Shown here piece after piece: positions 51,473-58,404 of a stretch of DNA of 64,000 bases; the stretch's first letter is position 1, and every line of letters starts with the position of its first letter. A program made the translations under genes and the position numbers. This DNA is from an uncultured bacterium (GTDB taxonomy: Bacteria > Cyanobacteriota > Vampirovibrionia > Gastranaerophilales > Gastranaerophilaceae): assembly GCA_902783835.1 (NCBI GenBank), contig CACZSN010000014.1, positions 1 to 64,000 on the forward strand, given 5' to 3'. Under the pieces are notes generated by a model. The model searched no databases. It was not told the origin of the DNA and worked only from the letters and a program-made list of their open reading frames with translations.

Positions 51473-52221
51473 TGTCAGTATCAAGAAAATCAGGTTACGA
51501 AATAAAATTAATGCGAGAAGCAGGCAGAGTTGTTGCACTGGTTCATCAAGAGATGAAAAACATCATTAAACCGGGAGTAACAACGAAGCATTTGGATGAT
51601 GTTGCATACCAAGTTATAAAAGATAACCATTGTGACCCGTCTTGTTTGGGATACAACGGTTTTCCGTACACAATTTGTGCATCTGTAAACGAAGAAGTCG
51701 TTCATGGATTCCCTTCCGACAGAGTGCTTAAAGAAGGCGATATCATTACCGTAGACGTTTGTGCAACATTCAGAGGTTACGTAGGAGATTCTGCTTGGAC
51801 TTATGGAGTCGGAGAAATTTCAGACGAAAACAAAAGACTTTTGGAATTGACAGAAAAAGCTTTATATGCAGGTCTTTCAAAGTTCAAGACAGGAGCGATG
51901 TTAAACGATGTTTCTGGAGCAATTGAAGATGTTGCAAATGAAAATCACCTCGGAATTATCCGTCAATACGGAGGACACGGAGTCGGAAAAGACATGCACG
52001 AAGAACCGTTTGTTTTCAATTACAGAGTACCGAACGGAAACTTTGAATTAAAAAGAGGCATGACAATTGCGATTGAGCCGATGTTAACGTTAGGCGGAGA
52101 CGATGTTGAAGTTATGGACGATGAATGGACGGTTGTGACGAAGGATAAATCTTATGCGGCACACTTTGAACACACATGTCTTGTAACAGACGACGGTGCG
52201 GATATTTTGACAAAATTATAG
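51472..52221 (+). CDS. map: Methionine aminopeptidase type I
   Basis: A 249-aa metalloprotease that removes N-terminal Met. NEEVVHGFPSDRVL, DVCATFRGYVGDSAWTY (metal Asp residues), YGGHGVGKDMHEEPF (metal His) and AIEPMLTLGG (metal Glu) give the full set. It is translationally coupled to adk, as in many bacterial spc operons. Here infA, rpmJ and rpsM do not follow. Confidence 0.97.
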   Translation: MSVSRKSGYEIKLMREAGRVVALVHQEMKNIIKPGVTTKHLDDVAYQVIKDNHCDPSCLGYNGFPYTICASVNEEVVHGFPSDRVLKEGDIITVDVCATFRGYVGDSAWTYGVGEISDENKRLLELTEKALYAGLSKFKTGAMLNDVSGAIEDVANENHLGIIRQYGGHGVGKDMHEEPFVFNYRVPNGNFELKRGMTIAIEPMLTLGGDDVEVMDDEWTVVTKDKSYAAHFEHTCLVTDDGADILTKL

Positions 52222-52239
52222 GCTTTAAGAGGAAAAGAT

Positions 52240-52749
52240 ATGATTCAAATGCGAGTTATGGGAATAGCGATAGACACAAGAACGGGAAATCCGATTGTTG
52301 TCTTGAACGATTTGGACAACAGAAAGGCTTTGCCTATCTGGATTGGCTCGGCGGAAGCAAGTTCCATCATCAGAAAAATTGAAAATATCAAAGTTATGAG
52401 ACCGATGACACATGATTTGACGATTAATTTCATCAAAGCTGCAGGTTACGACATTGAAAAAGTCGAAATTAATGATGTTGAGAATGAAACATATTTTTCT
52501 ACCGTATATTTGTCAAATAGCGAAGGAAAAGTTCTCGAAGTCGATGCAAGACCGTCTGATGCAATTGCACTTGCAATCAGAGCTGATGCACCGATTTACG
52601 TAACGGAAAATGTTCTTATGGATGGTTCCGTTTCAACGGATGAACAAAAAGACGAAGAAGAAGCACAAGAATTTCGTAATTTTGTTCAAACCATTAAACC
52701 GTCAGATTTTGAACGATTACTCAAAGAGAACGGAGACTCGGACAGTTAA
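52240..52749 (+). CDS. Bifunctional nuclease-domain (BFN/DUF151) protein
   Basis: A 169-aa protein of the bifunctional nuclease family. MRVMGIAIDTRTGNPIVVLND, ALPIWIGSAEASSI and LEVDARPSDAIALAIRADAPIYV are typical. Some members have DNase/RNase activity in vitro; the cellular role is unclear. It follows map by 18 bp with an AAGAGGAAAAG ribosome site, so it probably shares the operon. Its acidic tail (DEQKDEEEAQE) is common in the family. Confidence 0.9.
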   Translation: MIQMRVMGIAIDTRTGNPIVVLNDLDNRKALPIWIGSAEASSIIRKIENIKVMRPMTHDLTINFIKAAGYDIEKVEINDVENETYFSTVYLSNSEGKVLEVDARPSDAIALAIRADAPIYVTENVLMDGSVSTDEQKDEEEAQEFRNFVQTIKPSDFERLLKENGDSDS

Positions 52750-52919
52750 ATTCCAACCGGAGCAACTTTATCAAATTTGAAAAAAGTCGGATAAACCTTA
52801 CGTTTATTCGATTTTTTTTGGGAATCGCATTGAGATTTTCTGCTCAACCCCATAGCGGCAAGACCGATAGGCATTGAATTTTGCAATTTTTTGAACAAAT
52901 TTGATTTTTCAAACTCCAT
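52746..52919 (-). CDS. Small 57-aa basic protein
   Basis: A 57-codon gene with a strong AAAGGAGAG ribosome site 4 nt before the ATG. The product begins MEFEKSNLFKKLQNSMPIGL and has a Lys-rich stretch (SQKKSNKRKVYP) before the end. It has one Cys and no membrane segment. It is convergent with the BFN gene, sharing 3 bp at the stops, and divergent from the DUF1858 gene. The start region overlaps the promoter of that gene. Function unknown. Confidence 0.6.
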   Translation of the reverse strand: MEFEKSNLFKKLQNSMPIGLAAMGLSRKSQCDSQKKSNKRKVYPTFFKFDKVAPVGI

Positions 52920-52930
52920 TTTACTCTCCT

Positions 52931-52959
52931 TTGTAGTATAATGTTGTGGTGATTATAAT
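52931..52959 (+). promoter_or_regulatory. Promoter of the DUF1858 gene
   Basis: TTGTAG (52931-52936), a 17-bp spacer and TATAAT (52954-52959) give a good sigma-70 promoter 38 bp before the start. A second TATAAT lies at 52937-52942. Confidence 0.6.
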
Positions 52960-52997
52960 TTAATGAGATTTTGAAAAAAATCAAGAAAGAGGACGAA

Positions 52998-53198
52998 ATG
53001 GCAAAAGTTACAAAAGAAATGAGCATTATCGATATCGTACAAAACCACCCCGAAACTCTTGAAGTATTTGCAAAATACGGCATGGGCTGTATCGGATGTG
53101 CAGCAGCAAGATTTGAAAATCTTGAAGCAGGTGCAAAAGTTCACGGATTTGACGCAGATGCAATGGTAGCAGAAATCAACGCACTTATCGGTGAATAA
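52998..53198 (+). CDS. DUF1858 small redox-disulfide protein
   Basis: A 66-aa protein with the DUF1858 fold. MSIIDIVQNHPETLEVFAKYG is followed by a CIGC motif and a helix. Members are described as hybrid-cluster-protein-associated redox disulfide domains, so it may pass electrons or thiols to an Hcp-type protein. The frame is open from 52971, but ATG 52998 has an AGAGGACG ribosome site. A clear terminator at 53220-53250 closes this single-gene unit. Confidence 0.9.
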   Translation: MAKVTKEMSIIDIVQNHPETLEVFAKYGMGCIGCAAARFENLEAGAKVHGFDADAMVAEINALIGE

Positions 53199-53219
53199 TT
53201 ATAAGTTTTAAGAAAACAT

Positions 53220-53250
53220 AAGACGGAGAATAAAACTCCGTCTTTTTTTG
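53220..53250 (+). terminator. Terminator after the DUF1858 gene
   Basis: AAGACGGAG (53220-53228) pairs perfectly with CTCCGTCTT (53236-53244), followed by TTTTT. Confidence 0.92.
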
Positions 53251-53476
53251 TTGATTTAGGTAATAACAAAACAGCAAAATATCACAATTATGAGACTTTG
53301 AAAAAAGATTTTCACACCTGTCTTTTTAAAATGATGGACTTTACTCAACGAAAATAATATTTTTAGGTTCATTAAAAATAATCAAGCATACACTTTAAAA
53401 CCTTATAAAAATTTGTTACATTGAAAATGAACTTTTTAATTTTGACTTCGTTTTTATTATTGGAGGCAAATATAAA

Positions 53477-55081
53477 ATGAAAAAGTTTTTTTTATGTGTA
53501 GTATTTTTATTTCTTTTTCTTTTTCTTTTTGGAACACCGATACAAACACAAGCACAAGATTCAGAAGAAAAAATAATTCCTAATTCGTGGTTAGTTTTTC
53601 AACCCAAAAAAATACCGTTTGTTCCTTTTAAAAATATTGACTATAAAAAAATGTATGAAACACCCGTTGATGTTTCTAAATATGCCGGAGCCGGCAGAGC
53701 CTTTAATGCCAATTATAAACCTTATTATCCGGAAAAATATTTATACGTTACTGACTATTCTTTTAATAATTTTTTAAAATATAGCAAAACAAAAAAATGT
53801 CAAAACGAATATTATAATAAGCAGTCTTATATAAATGACTTGGAAAATGAATACAATAAATGGCTTTGGAATAAAATCCGTTCGGATTTTAAACGTACAC
53901 ATGGTATGTACAATGCAACCGTTACTGATTTTAGAGGTATAAAACACAAGATAACTTGGGAAGACGGAGGCATTGTTTCTATTTATGAACAAAGAAAACT
54001 ATATTACGAATACGCAAAATTTTCCTATTTAAAAGAAAAAAATGAACCTTATAAATTCTTTCAAAATTTCAGAATGCCATATAAGGATGTAAGAGTAAAT
54101 AATCCTTTTATTGAATTTGAGGACCCTATGGATTCTTATAAAAATAACGGATTAAAAATACAATTGTATTCGAAAAGACATGATTATAATATAAATGTAC
54201 CATATGAGGATAAATATCAAACACAAGAACATAATGGTGGCATATTAGAATACGAAAAATTATCGTATAACTATCCTGAGCCGCTAATGTGCCCTGATGG
54301 AATAGTTTATTATTTTAATCAAATACAACCTTATGAAAAACAAGGAGAATATAAAGATGTTGTAACTACAAACAATTGGAATGATTATCTTAATAAATTA
54401 ATTCAACAAAAAGAGGAAATAAAAGCAAAACAAGATAAAAAAAATGTATTTTTGTATTATGAAATTTATGATGCTTTTTGTAGGAAATACGGCTATAAGT
54501 ATTCAGATGGAGAATATAAAACAGTAGTCCCTTCTACCGTAACCGTGGTGGAAAAAAGTTCTGATGTCAGTTTCCAAAGAAAATATCAAGATTTTTACAA
54601 TAAATACTATGATTACATAACAAATAAAAAAACACCGTCAGCTGAATTTATTCAAGCCTCAAAAACTTTGAACAGATCACAATTTGAAGTAAAAATTACA
54701 CCGGAAGAAACCAAAACGAATTTTTACGTTTATTTAGATGTAAATGCACCTAAAAATGCAAAAGAAAAAGAAGTTAATAGTGTATATATGGCAAAATACG
54801 GGAAAGTAAATCCGAAACCTTATTCTGTTGTTGATACTGTTAATAAGTATAAAACATTGAAAAAAGATGATGTTAAAATGATATTAGAAAATTTGCAAAA
54901 TAGATTGAATACAGCATCAATCGCGGAAGATTGTAATGGAGGTTCACTTGGCTCTACGATTATATCGGATGGAGAAATTAAAGAAATCTATTTTATTTAT
55001 GAACACCAACCCGAAAAATTCAGGGAGTATGCACATGTTTTAGATGAAAAATATAAAAAGTATTATCCACAAAATTTATGA
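53477..55081 (+). CDS. Large exported protein of unknown function
   Basis: A 534-aa protein with a signal peptide (1-27, Phe/Leu-rich core, cut near TQAQ). The rest is rich in Tyr, Lys and Asn, with no recognised domain. A predicted alpha/beta C-terminal region (about 395-534) contains SVVDTVNKYKTLKKDDVKMI and SLGSTIISDGEIKEIYF, which could be a small TonB-C-like or Gly-Ser fold; I am not sure. A GGAGGC ribosome site precedes the ATG. Codon use is more A/T-rich than the neighbours, which may hint at transfer or weak constraint. The 230 bp before it holds only a terminator and AT-rich DNA. Confidence 0.68.
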   Translation: MKKFFLCVVFLFLFLFLFGTPIQTQAQDSEEKIIPNSWLVFQPKKIPFVPFKNIDYKKMYETPVDVSKYAGAGRAFNANYKPYYPEKYLYVTDYSFNNFLKYSKTKKCQNEYYNKQSYINDLENEYNKWLWNKIRSDFKRTHGMYNATVTDFRGIKHKITWEDGGIVSIYEQRKLYYEYAKFSYLKEKNEPYKFFQNFRMPYKDVRVNNPFIEFEDPMDSYKNNGLKIQLYSKRHDYNINVPYEDKYQTQEHNGGILEYEKLSYNYPEPLMCPDGIVYYFNQIQPYEKQGEYKDVVTTNNWNDYLNKLIQQKEEIKAKQDKKNVFLYYEIYDAFCRKYGYKYSDGEYKTVVPSTVTVVEKSSDVSFQRKYQDFYNKYYDYITNKKTPSAEFIQASKTLNRSQFEVKITPEETKTNFYVYLDVNAPKNAKEKEVNSVYMAKYGKVNPKPYSVVDTVNKYKTLKKDDVKMILENLQNRLNTASIAEDCNGGSLGSTIISDGEIKEIYFIYEHQPEKFREYAHVLDEKYKKYYPQNL

Positions 55082-55112
55082 ATATAATTGTTTTTTGAAT
55101 TTGGTTTATGAT

Positions 55113-55135
55113 AATGGGCGACTTCTATTGTCGCC
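55113..55135 (+). terminator. Hairpin after the 534-aa exported protein
   Basis: GGGCGAC (55115-55121) and GTCGCCC (55129-55135) form a 7-bp stem with a TTCTATT loop. The T-run is poor, so it is a weak terminator candidate. Confidence 0.5.
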
Positions 55136-55247
55136 CAATAATTTATATATTCAAGTTGTAGTCCATTAGCTTACAGTCGACTAAAATAACTTTTTCACTG
55201 AGAATAAATGCGTCATAAACAAATTGCCGCATACTCAACATTTTTAC

Positions 55248-55284
55248 ACAAAAACCCCCGGCAAATTAATACCGAGGGTTTTAC
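55248..55284 (-). terminator. Terminator after the 107-aa gene
   Basis: AAAACCC and CGG (about 55251-55261) pair with CCG and GGGTTTT (about 55272-55282), with one unpaired segment. On the minus strand it lies a few bases past the stop at 55289 and ends in a T-run. Confidence 0.65.
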
Positions 55285-55288
55285 CTTC

Positions 55289-55612
55289 TTAAAAATACAA
55301 ATCATATTCTTTAGTTTTAAGGCTTTCAATAACATCATGACAATATAAATATAATTCATCCCAAAGTTTTTCTCTTTTATTTGATTCTTGTGGAAATAAG
55401 TATTTATTTTTTATTCTTAGAATTTCATCTTGTGAAAGAACCTCCGACATCCAATTTAGAATATTTTGGCTTGTTTTATAAAAAGAAATTCCCATTACGA
55501 ATGGTTTAAAATCTTTTTTAAATTCATCATAATTAGTTAGCTCTGAAAACAGTTTGTTAATATTTTTGATTTCGTTTTCGATTTTAATTTGTTTTTTTTG
55601 TTTTTCGTTCAT
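55289..55612 (-). CDS. 107-aa hypothetical protein
   Basis: A small, charged, helical protein. The first 20 residues are Lys/Glu/Ile-rich, followed by a helical core (KPFVMGISFYKTSQNILNWM and WDELYLYCHDVIESL). It has no signal peptide or motif I recognise. A strong AAAGGAGAAAAT ribosome site precedes the ATG, and a terminator follows its stop. It probably forms a single-gene unit next to the repeat cluster. Confidence 0.6.
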   Translation of the reverse strand: MNEKQKKQIKIENEIKNINKLFSELTNYDEFKKDFKPFVMGISFYKTSQNILNWMSEVLSQDEILRIKNKYLFPQESNKREKLWDELYLYCHDVIESLKTKEYDLYF

Positions 55613-55889
55613 AATTTTCTCCTTTTTTTTTGTGTAAAATACCTACATAATAAATTATGTAAGATTTAAAAAATACAGAAAAACAATTTTTCAAAAATTT
55701 TTCTCAAGTTATTACTGCATTTTTAATCAATTTTCAAAGTTATATTGTTAGTTCGTTTTATCAAAATATGGACGACTTTAGTCGACCACCGAAACCAAAA
55801 TTTTGCCGTCATTTTGGCTGAGTTATCTATGTCATTCTGAGGGGACTTCGTCCCTTTCAGTTTGTGCCTGCTTGGATTTTTTTTATGCT

Positions 55890-55966
55890 GTCATTCTGAG
55901 AGAAACGAAGAATCTTGTATAACCACGTGGTAATAGATTCTTCGGGGACAAGCCCCTCAGAATGAC
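55890..55966. mobile_element. 77-bp MITE-like inverted-repeat element
   Basis: The ends are GTCATTCTGAG (55890-55900) and CTCAGAATGAC (55956-55966), a perfect 11-bp terminal repeat. An inner pair CGAAGAATCT/AGATTCTTCG flanks a CACGTG centre. No ORF is inside. It looks like a non-autonomous or REP-type element. Single arms occur at 4691 and 55831. Confidence 0.7.
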
Positions 55967-56065
55967 TACGAATGCAACGTGTCCGAACTCTCAAAGGACA
56001 AAGTAGTTAACAAACGAAACTGTCACAGCATAAAAAAAGAGGTTATTAAACCTCTTTTCCTTTAA

Positions 56066-56187
56066 TGGTGGGCGATGCGGGACTGTCTTGACTTGTTCGC
56101 ATTAAACGTGTCTGCGGGTTGTCGATTTCAAAGACTTCGTCTTTTCATCGCCAAGCCCTCGCACTCTGCTCACAAGTCGCTCGAACC
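56066..56187 (-). pseudogene. tRNA-Val 3' fragment split by a ~95-bp element
   Basis: 56066-56084 equals the last 19 nt of the intact tRNA-Val (CCA end, acceptor strand, half the T arm). It is preceded on the plus strand by a near-identical terminator copy. The T-loop sequence resumes at 56182 (CGAACC). Between lies a ~95-bp insert (56085-56179) with GACTTGT/ACAAGTC inverted repeats near its ends, flanked by CT on both sides. No full tRNA can be folded. Confidence 0.65.
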
Positions 56188-56225
56188 TTTACCAAACTTC
56201 GTTTGGTGGTTCTCCTCTCCGCATA

Positions 56226-56257
56226 AAAAAAGAGGTCATTAAACCTCTTTTCTTTTA
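56226..56257 (-). terminator. Terminator of tRNA-Val
   Basis: AAAGAGGT (56229-56236) pairs with ACCTCTTT (56243-56250). On the minus strand it follows the CCA end and runs into T. A near copy at 56036-56058 ends the broken tRNA fragment. Confidence 0.8.
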
Positions 56258-56258
56258 A

Positions 56259-56334
56259 TGGTGGGCGATGCGGGACTCGAACCCACGACCCCCACAATGT
56301 CAATGTGATGCGCTACCATCTGCGCCAACCGCCC
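56259..56334 (-). tRNA. tRNA-Val (GAC)
   Basis: A 76-nt tRNA with encoded CCA. The acceptor stem is GGGCGGT with ATCGCCC, the anticodon loop TTGACAT gives anticodon GAC (Val), and the T arm is GTGGG-TTCGAGT-CCCGC. All arms pair. It sits between two broken copies of itself. Confidence 0.93.
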
Positions 56335-56362
56335 ATTATTTATTTAATTGTCCCTTCGGGAG

Positions 56363-56428
56363 GATGCGCTACCACCTCTCGAAAAAACATTCACAGGATG
56401 TTTTTTCTCGGCAGAGTGCCAACCGCCC
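56363..56428 (-). pseudogene. tRNA-Val 5' fragment interrupted by the 43-bp palindrome
   Basis: 56418-56428 equals the first 11 nt of tRNA-Val (GGGCGGTTGGC). 56363-56374 matches the D-arm continuation (TGGTAGCGCATC). The 43-bp palindromic element (56375-56417) sits between them in the D loop. The anticodon arm and 3' half are absent, replaced by unrelated sequence, so it is not functional. Confidence 0.65.
56375..56417. repeat. 43-bp palindromic element, copy 2
   Basis: This has the same ends (CCTCTCG and CGGCAGAGT) and the same length as copy 1 at 5097-5139. Its stem reads AAAAAACAT/ATGTTTTTT. It interrupts the D loop of the broken tRNA-Val. Confidence 0.72.
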
Positions 56429-56512
56429 ATATTTATTCATCTATTTTCTCTGTTGAGTATCAACTCTCAATTTTTTAACAGACTTACATCTCATCAAAAA
56501 ATTTCAGATATT

Positions 56513-56538
56513 AAAAAAGAGTCCTAAGACTCTTTTTA
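56513..56538 (-). terminator. Terminator of tRNA-Asn
   Basis: AAAAAGAGTC (56514-56523) and GACTCTTTTT (56528-56537) form a perfect 10-bp stem with a CTAA loop, six bases past the tRNA CCA end. Confidence 0.9.
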
Positions 56539-56543
56539 AAAAG

Positions 56544-56618
<75 letters not shown>

Positions 56619-56783
56619 ATGCTCACTTTTTTATTATAAACATGAAAAAAATAAAAATCAATCACTTTTTTATAAAATTTTAAAAAATTGTAAATTTTTC
56701 TTAAAGATTAAAAATTGTTTAAGATGTCTTATTTCTTTTTTTATTTATATTATAATATTTTCGACAGAATGTTGGAGAATGAA

Positions 56784-57536
56784 ATGTTACTTGGTGTAAA
56801 TATTGATCATATTGCAACGTTAAGAAATGCTCGCAGAGGAAGTGAACCTGATGTCTATACCGCCGCTCTTTGGGCTTCTAAATGCGGTATTCACGATATC
56901 ACAATGCATTTACGTGAAGACAGACGTCATATTAAAGAAGATGATGTCAGAAAAGTTTGCAGCATTAAGGATTTAAAAGTTACTCTTGAAATGGCTCCGA
57001 CAGATGAAATGCAAGCTTTTGTTCTTAATGTAAAACCCTACGGTTGCTGCATAGTCCCTGAAAAACGTCAGGAAATTACAACTGAATGCGGTTTCGATGT
57101 TGCTGGCGAAAAAATCCCAATGATGGCTGATAATGTTATGCCTCAATGCCAAGAACAATTTATTGCAAAATTTATAAAACCGATTCTTGATGCAGGCATT
57201 GTCGTAAGTCTTTTCATTGATCCCGATAAAAAACAAATTGACTCCGCAAAAGAAACAGGAATAAAGAGAATTGTCCTTAATACGACTCCGTATGCTAATG
57301 CTTTCGGAAAAGAAAATGAAGAAGATGAATTTCAAAAATTAAAATCAGCGGCAGAATATGCACAATCTCTCGGTCTTACCGTAAATGCAGGTCATGGACT
57401 TACTTATCACAACGTCCAAAGAATGCATGAAATTAAAGGTTTAAATGAACTTGATATCGGTCACGCGATTATTGCAAGAGCTATCTTTACGGGACTTGAA
57501 CCCGCAATCATTGAAATGAAACGTTTAATCTTGTAA
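56784..57536 (+). CDS. pdxJ: Pyridoxine 5'-phosphate synthase
   Basis: PdxJ condenses an aminoacetone phosphate with deoxyxylulose phosphate to give pyridoxine phosphate (vitamin B6). The N terminus LGVNIDHIATLRNARRG and the following DITMHLREDRRHI carry the conserved active-site residues. VNAGHGLTYHN and ELDIGHAIIARAIF follow. The frame is open from 56715, but ATG 56784 has a TGGAGAATG ribosome site and aligns with family starts, giving 250 aa. TATAAT at 56751-56756 may be its -10. A Ycf23-like gene follows. Confidence 0.96.
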   Translation: MLLGVNIDHIATLRNARRGSEPDVYTAALWASKCGIHDITMHLREDRRHIKEDDVRKVCSIKDLKVTLEMAPTDEMQAFVLNVKPYGCCIVPEKRQEITTECGFDVAGEKIPMMADNVMPQCQEQFIAKFIKPILDAGIVVSLFIDPDKKQIDSAKETGIKRIVLNTTPYANAFGKENEEDEFQKLKSAAEYAQSLGLTVNAGHGLTYHNVQRMHEIKGLNELDIGHAIIARAIFTGLEPAIIEMKRLIL

Positions 57537-57588
57537 TATATCTTTTTGTGATATGATATTTGTATAAATTTTATAAGGAGAAACATTA

Positions 57589-58362
57589 ATGAATAGAATT
57601 TCAAACTTTAAACTCGCTATGAGCCACAGAAATGCAATTAAAATTATTTCAGGTATTGATAATTTTGATATGGATAGAGTTAGAAACGTTGTTACAGCTG
57701 CAACTGAAGGCGGTGCACATGCCGTTGATATCTGCTGGAACAAAGAAATTTTCGATATGACTCGTTCTATGACAGAACTTCCGATTTTCGTTTCATCAAT
57801 CAACCCTGCAGAATTAGTTTTGGCTGCTGAATGGGGTGCTGATGCAATCGAACTCGGCAACTACGATGCTCTTACTAAATCAGGAAGAAAAGTTACTGCT
57901 GACGAAGTATGGAACTGGGCTAAAGATACTAAATCAATGTTGAACGGCAAAGACGTATTCTTCTGCGTTACTATCCCCGGTCACATCTCAATGAACGAAC
58001 AAATCGAATTGGCTCACAAATTGGAATCTCTCCACATTGACTTAATTCAAACTGAAGGTTCATTAGTTCACGAACACTCATCAAACGGTGCATTAGGATT
58101 GATGGAAACAGCTATGACTTCTATGGCTAACACTATGGAAATTTCATCAAACGTTGAAATCCCCGTTATGACAGCAAGCGGTATCTCAGTTAAAACTGCG
58201 GCTATGGCTCTTGCTTCAGGTGCTTGTGCAGTTGGTGTAGGTTCTGCTGTTAACAAATGTGATTCTTTAATTTCTATGATTGCAACTGTTAGGAGCCTTG
58301 TTGAAGCTACTTCAATGTGGACTTACAACTCTTCTAAAATGCACGAAGAAATTCACGCTTAG
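57589..58362 (+). CDS. DUF561/Ycf23-like protein
   Basis: A 257-aa TIM-barrel-like protein of the DUF561 family, known as Ycf23 in red-algal plastids and found in Cyanobacteria. AIKIISGIDNFDMDRVRNVV at the start and MTASGISVKTAAMALASGACAVGVGSAV near the end resemble phosphate-binding barrel loops. Its biochemical role is not established to my knowledge. It is a lineage marker for the cyanobacterial side. An AAGGAG ribosome site and following terminator (58374-58403) define a single unit, 52 bp after pdxJ. Codon use is less biased than in its neighbours, suggesting high expression. Confidence 0.88.
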   Translation: MNRISNFKLAMSHRNAIKIISGIDNFDMDRVRNVVTAATEGGAHAVDICWNKEIFDMTRSMTELPIFVSSINPAELVLAAEWGADAIELGNYDALTKSGRKVTADEVWNWAKDTKSMLNGKDVFFCVTIPGHISMNEQIELAHKLESLHIDLIQTEGSLVHEHSSNGALGLMETAMTSMANTMEISSNVEIPVMTASGISVKTAAMALASGACAVGVGSAVNKCDSLISMIATVRSLVEATSMWTYNSSKMHEEIHA

Positions 58363-58373
58363 TTTATTTTACA

Positions 58374-58403
58374 GGGATACGCATTCTTGCGTGTCCCTTT
58401 TTT
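58374..58403 (+). terminator. Terminator after the ycf23-like gene
   Basis: GGGATACGCA (58374-58383) pairs with TGCGTGTCCC (58388-58397), with one T-G pair and a TTCT loop, followed by TTTTTT. It ends one base before the next possible start codon at 58405. Confidence 0.88.
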
Positions 58404-58404
58404 A

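Larger units (their letters stand above)
55613..56258. repeat. Repeat cluster downstream of tRNA-Val
   Basis: This 645-bp stretch holds no gene. In order it contains a CGACT-TT-AGTCG palindrome (55774-55785), a TCATTCTGAGGGGACTTCGTCCC half element (55831-55853), a full 77-bp inverted-repeat element (55890-55966), a copy of the tRNA-Val terminator (56036-56058), a tRNA-Val 3'-end fragment (56066-56084) broken by a ~95-bp insertion, and an ACCAAACTTCGTTTGGT hairpin (56190-56206). Related pieces occur at 4.65-5.2 kb. Confidence 0.75.

Noticed and set aside
53245-53476. Search for a small gene or RNA in this 230-bp gap.
   Set aside because: Only AT-rich DNA and the presumed promoter of the exported protein were seen; no frame with a start and ribosome site.
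56268-56456. A 62-codon plus-strand frame (MRDSNPRPPQCQCD...).
   Set aside because: It is the reverse complement of tRNA-Val plus a broken tRNA copy, a well-known source of false ORFs.
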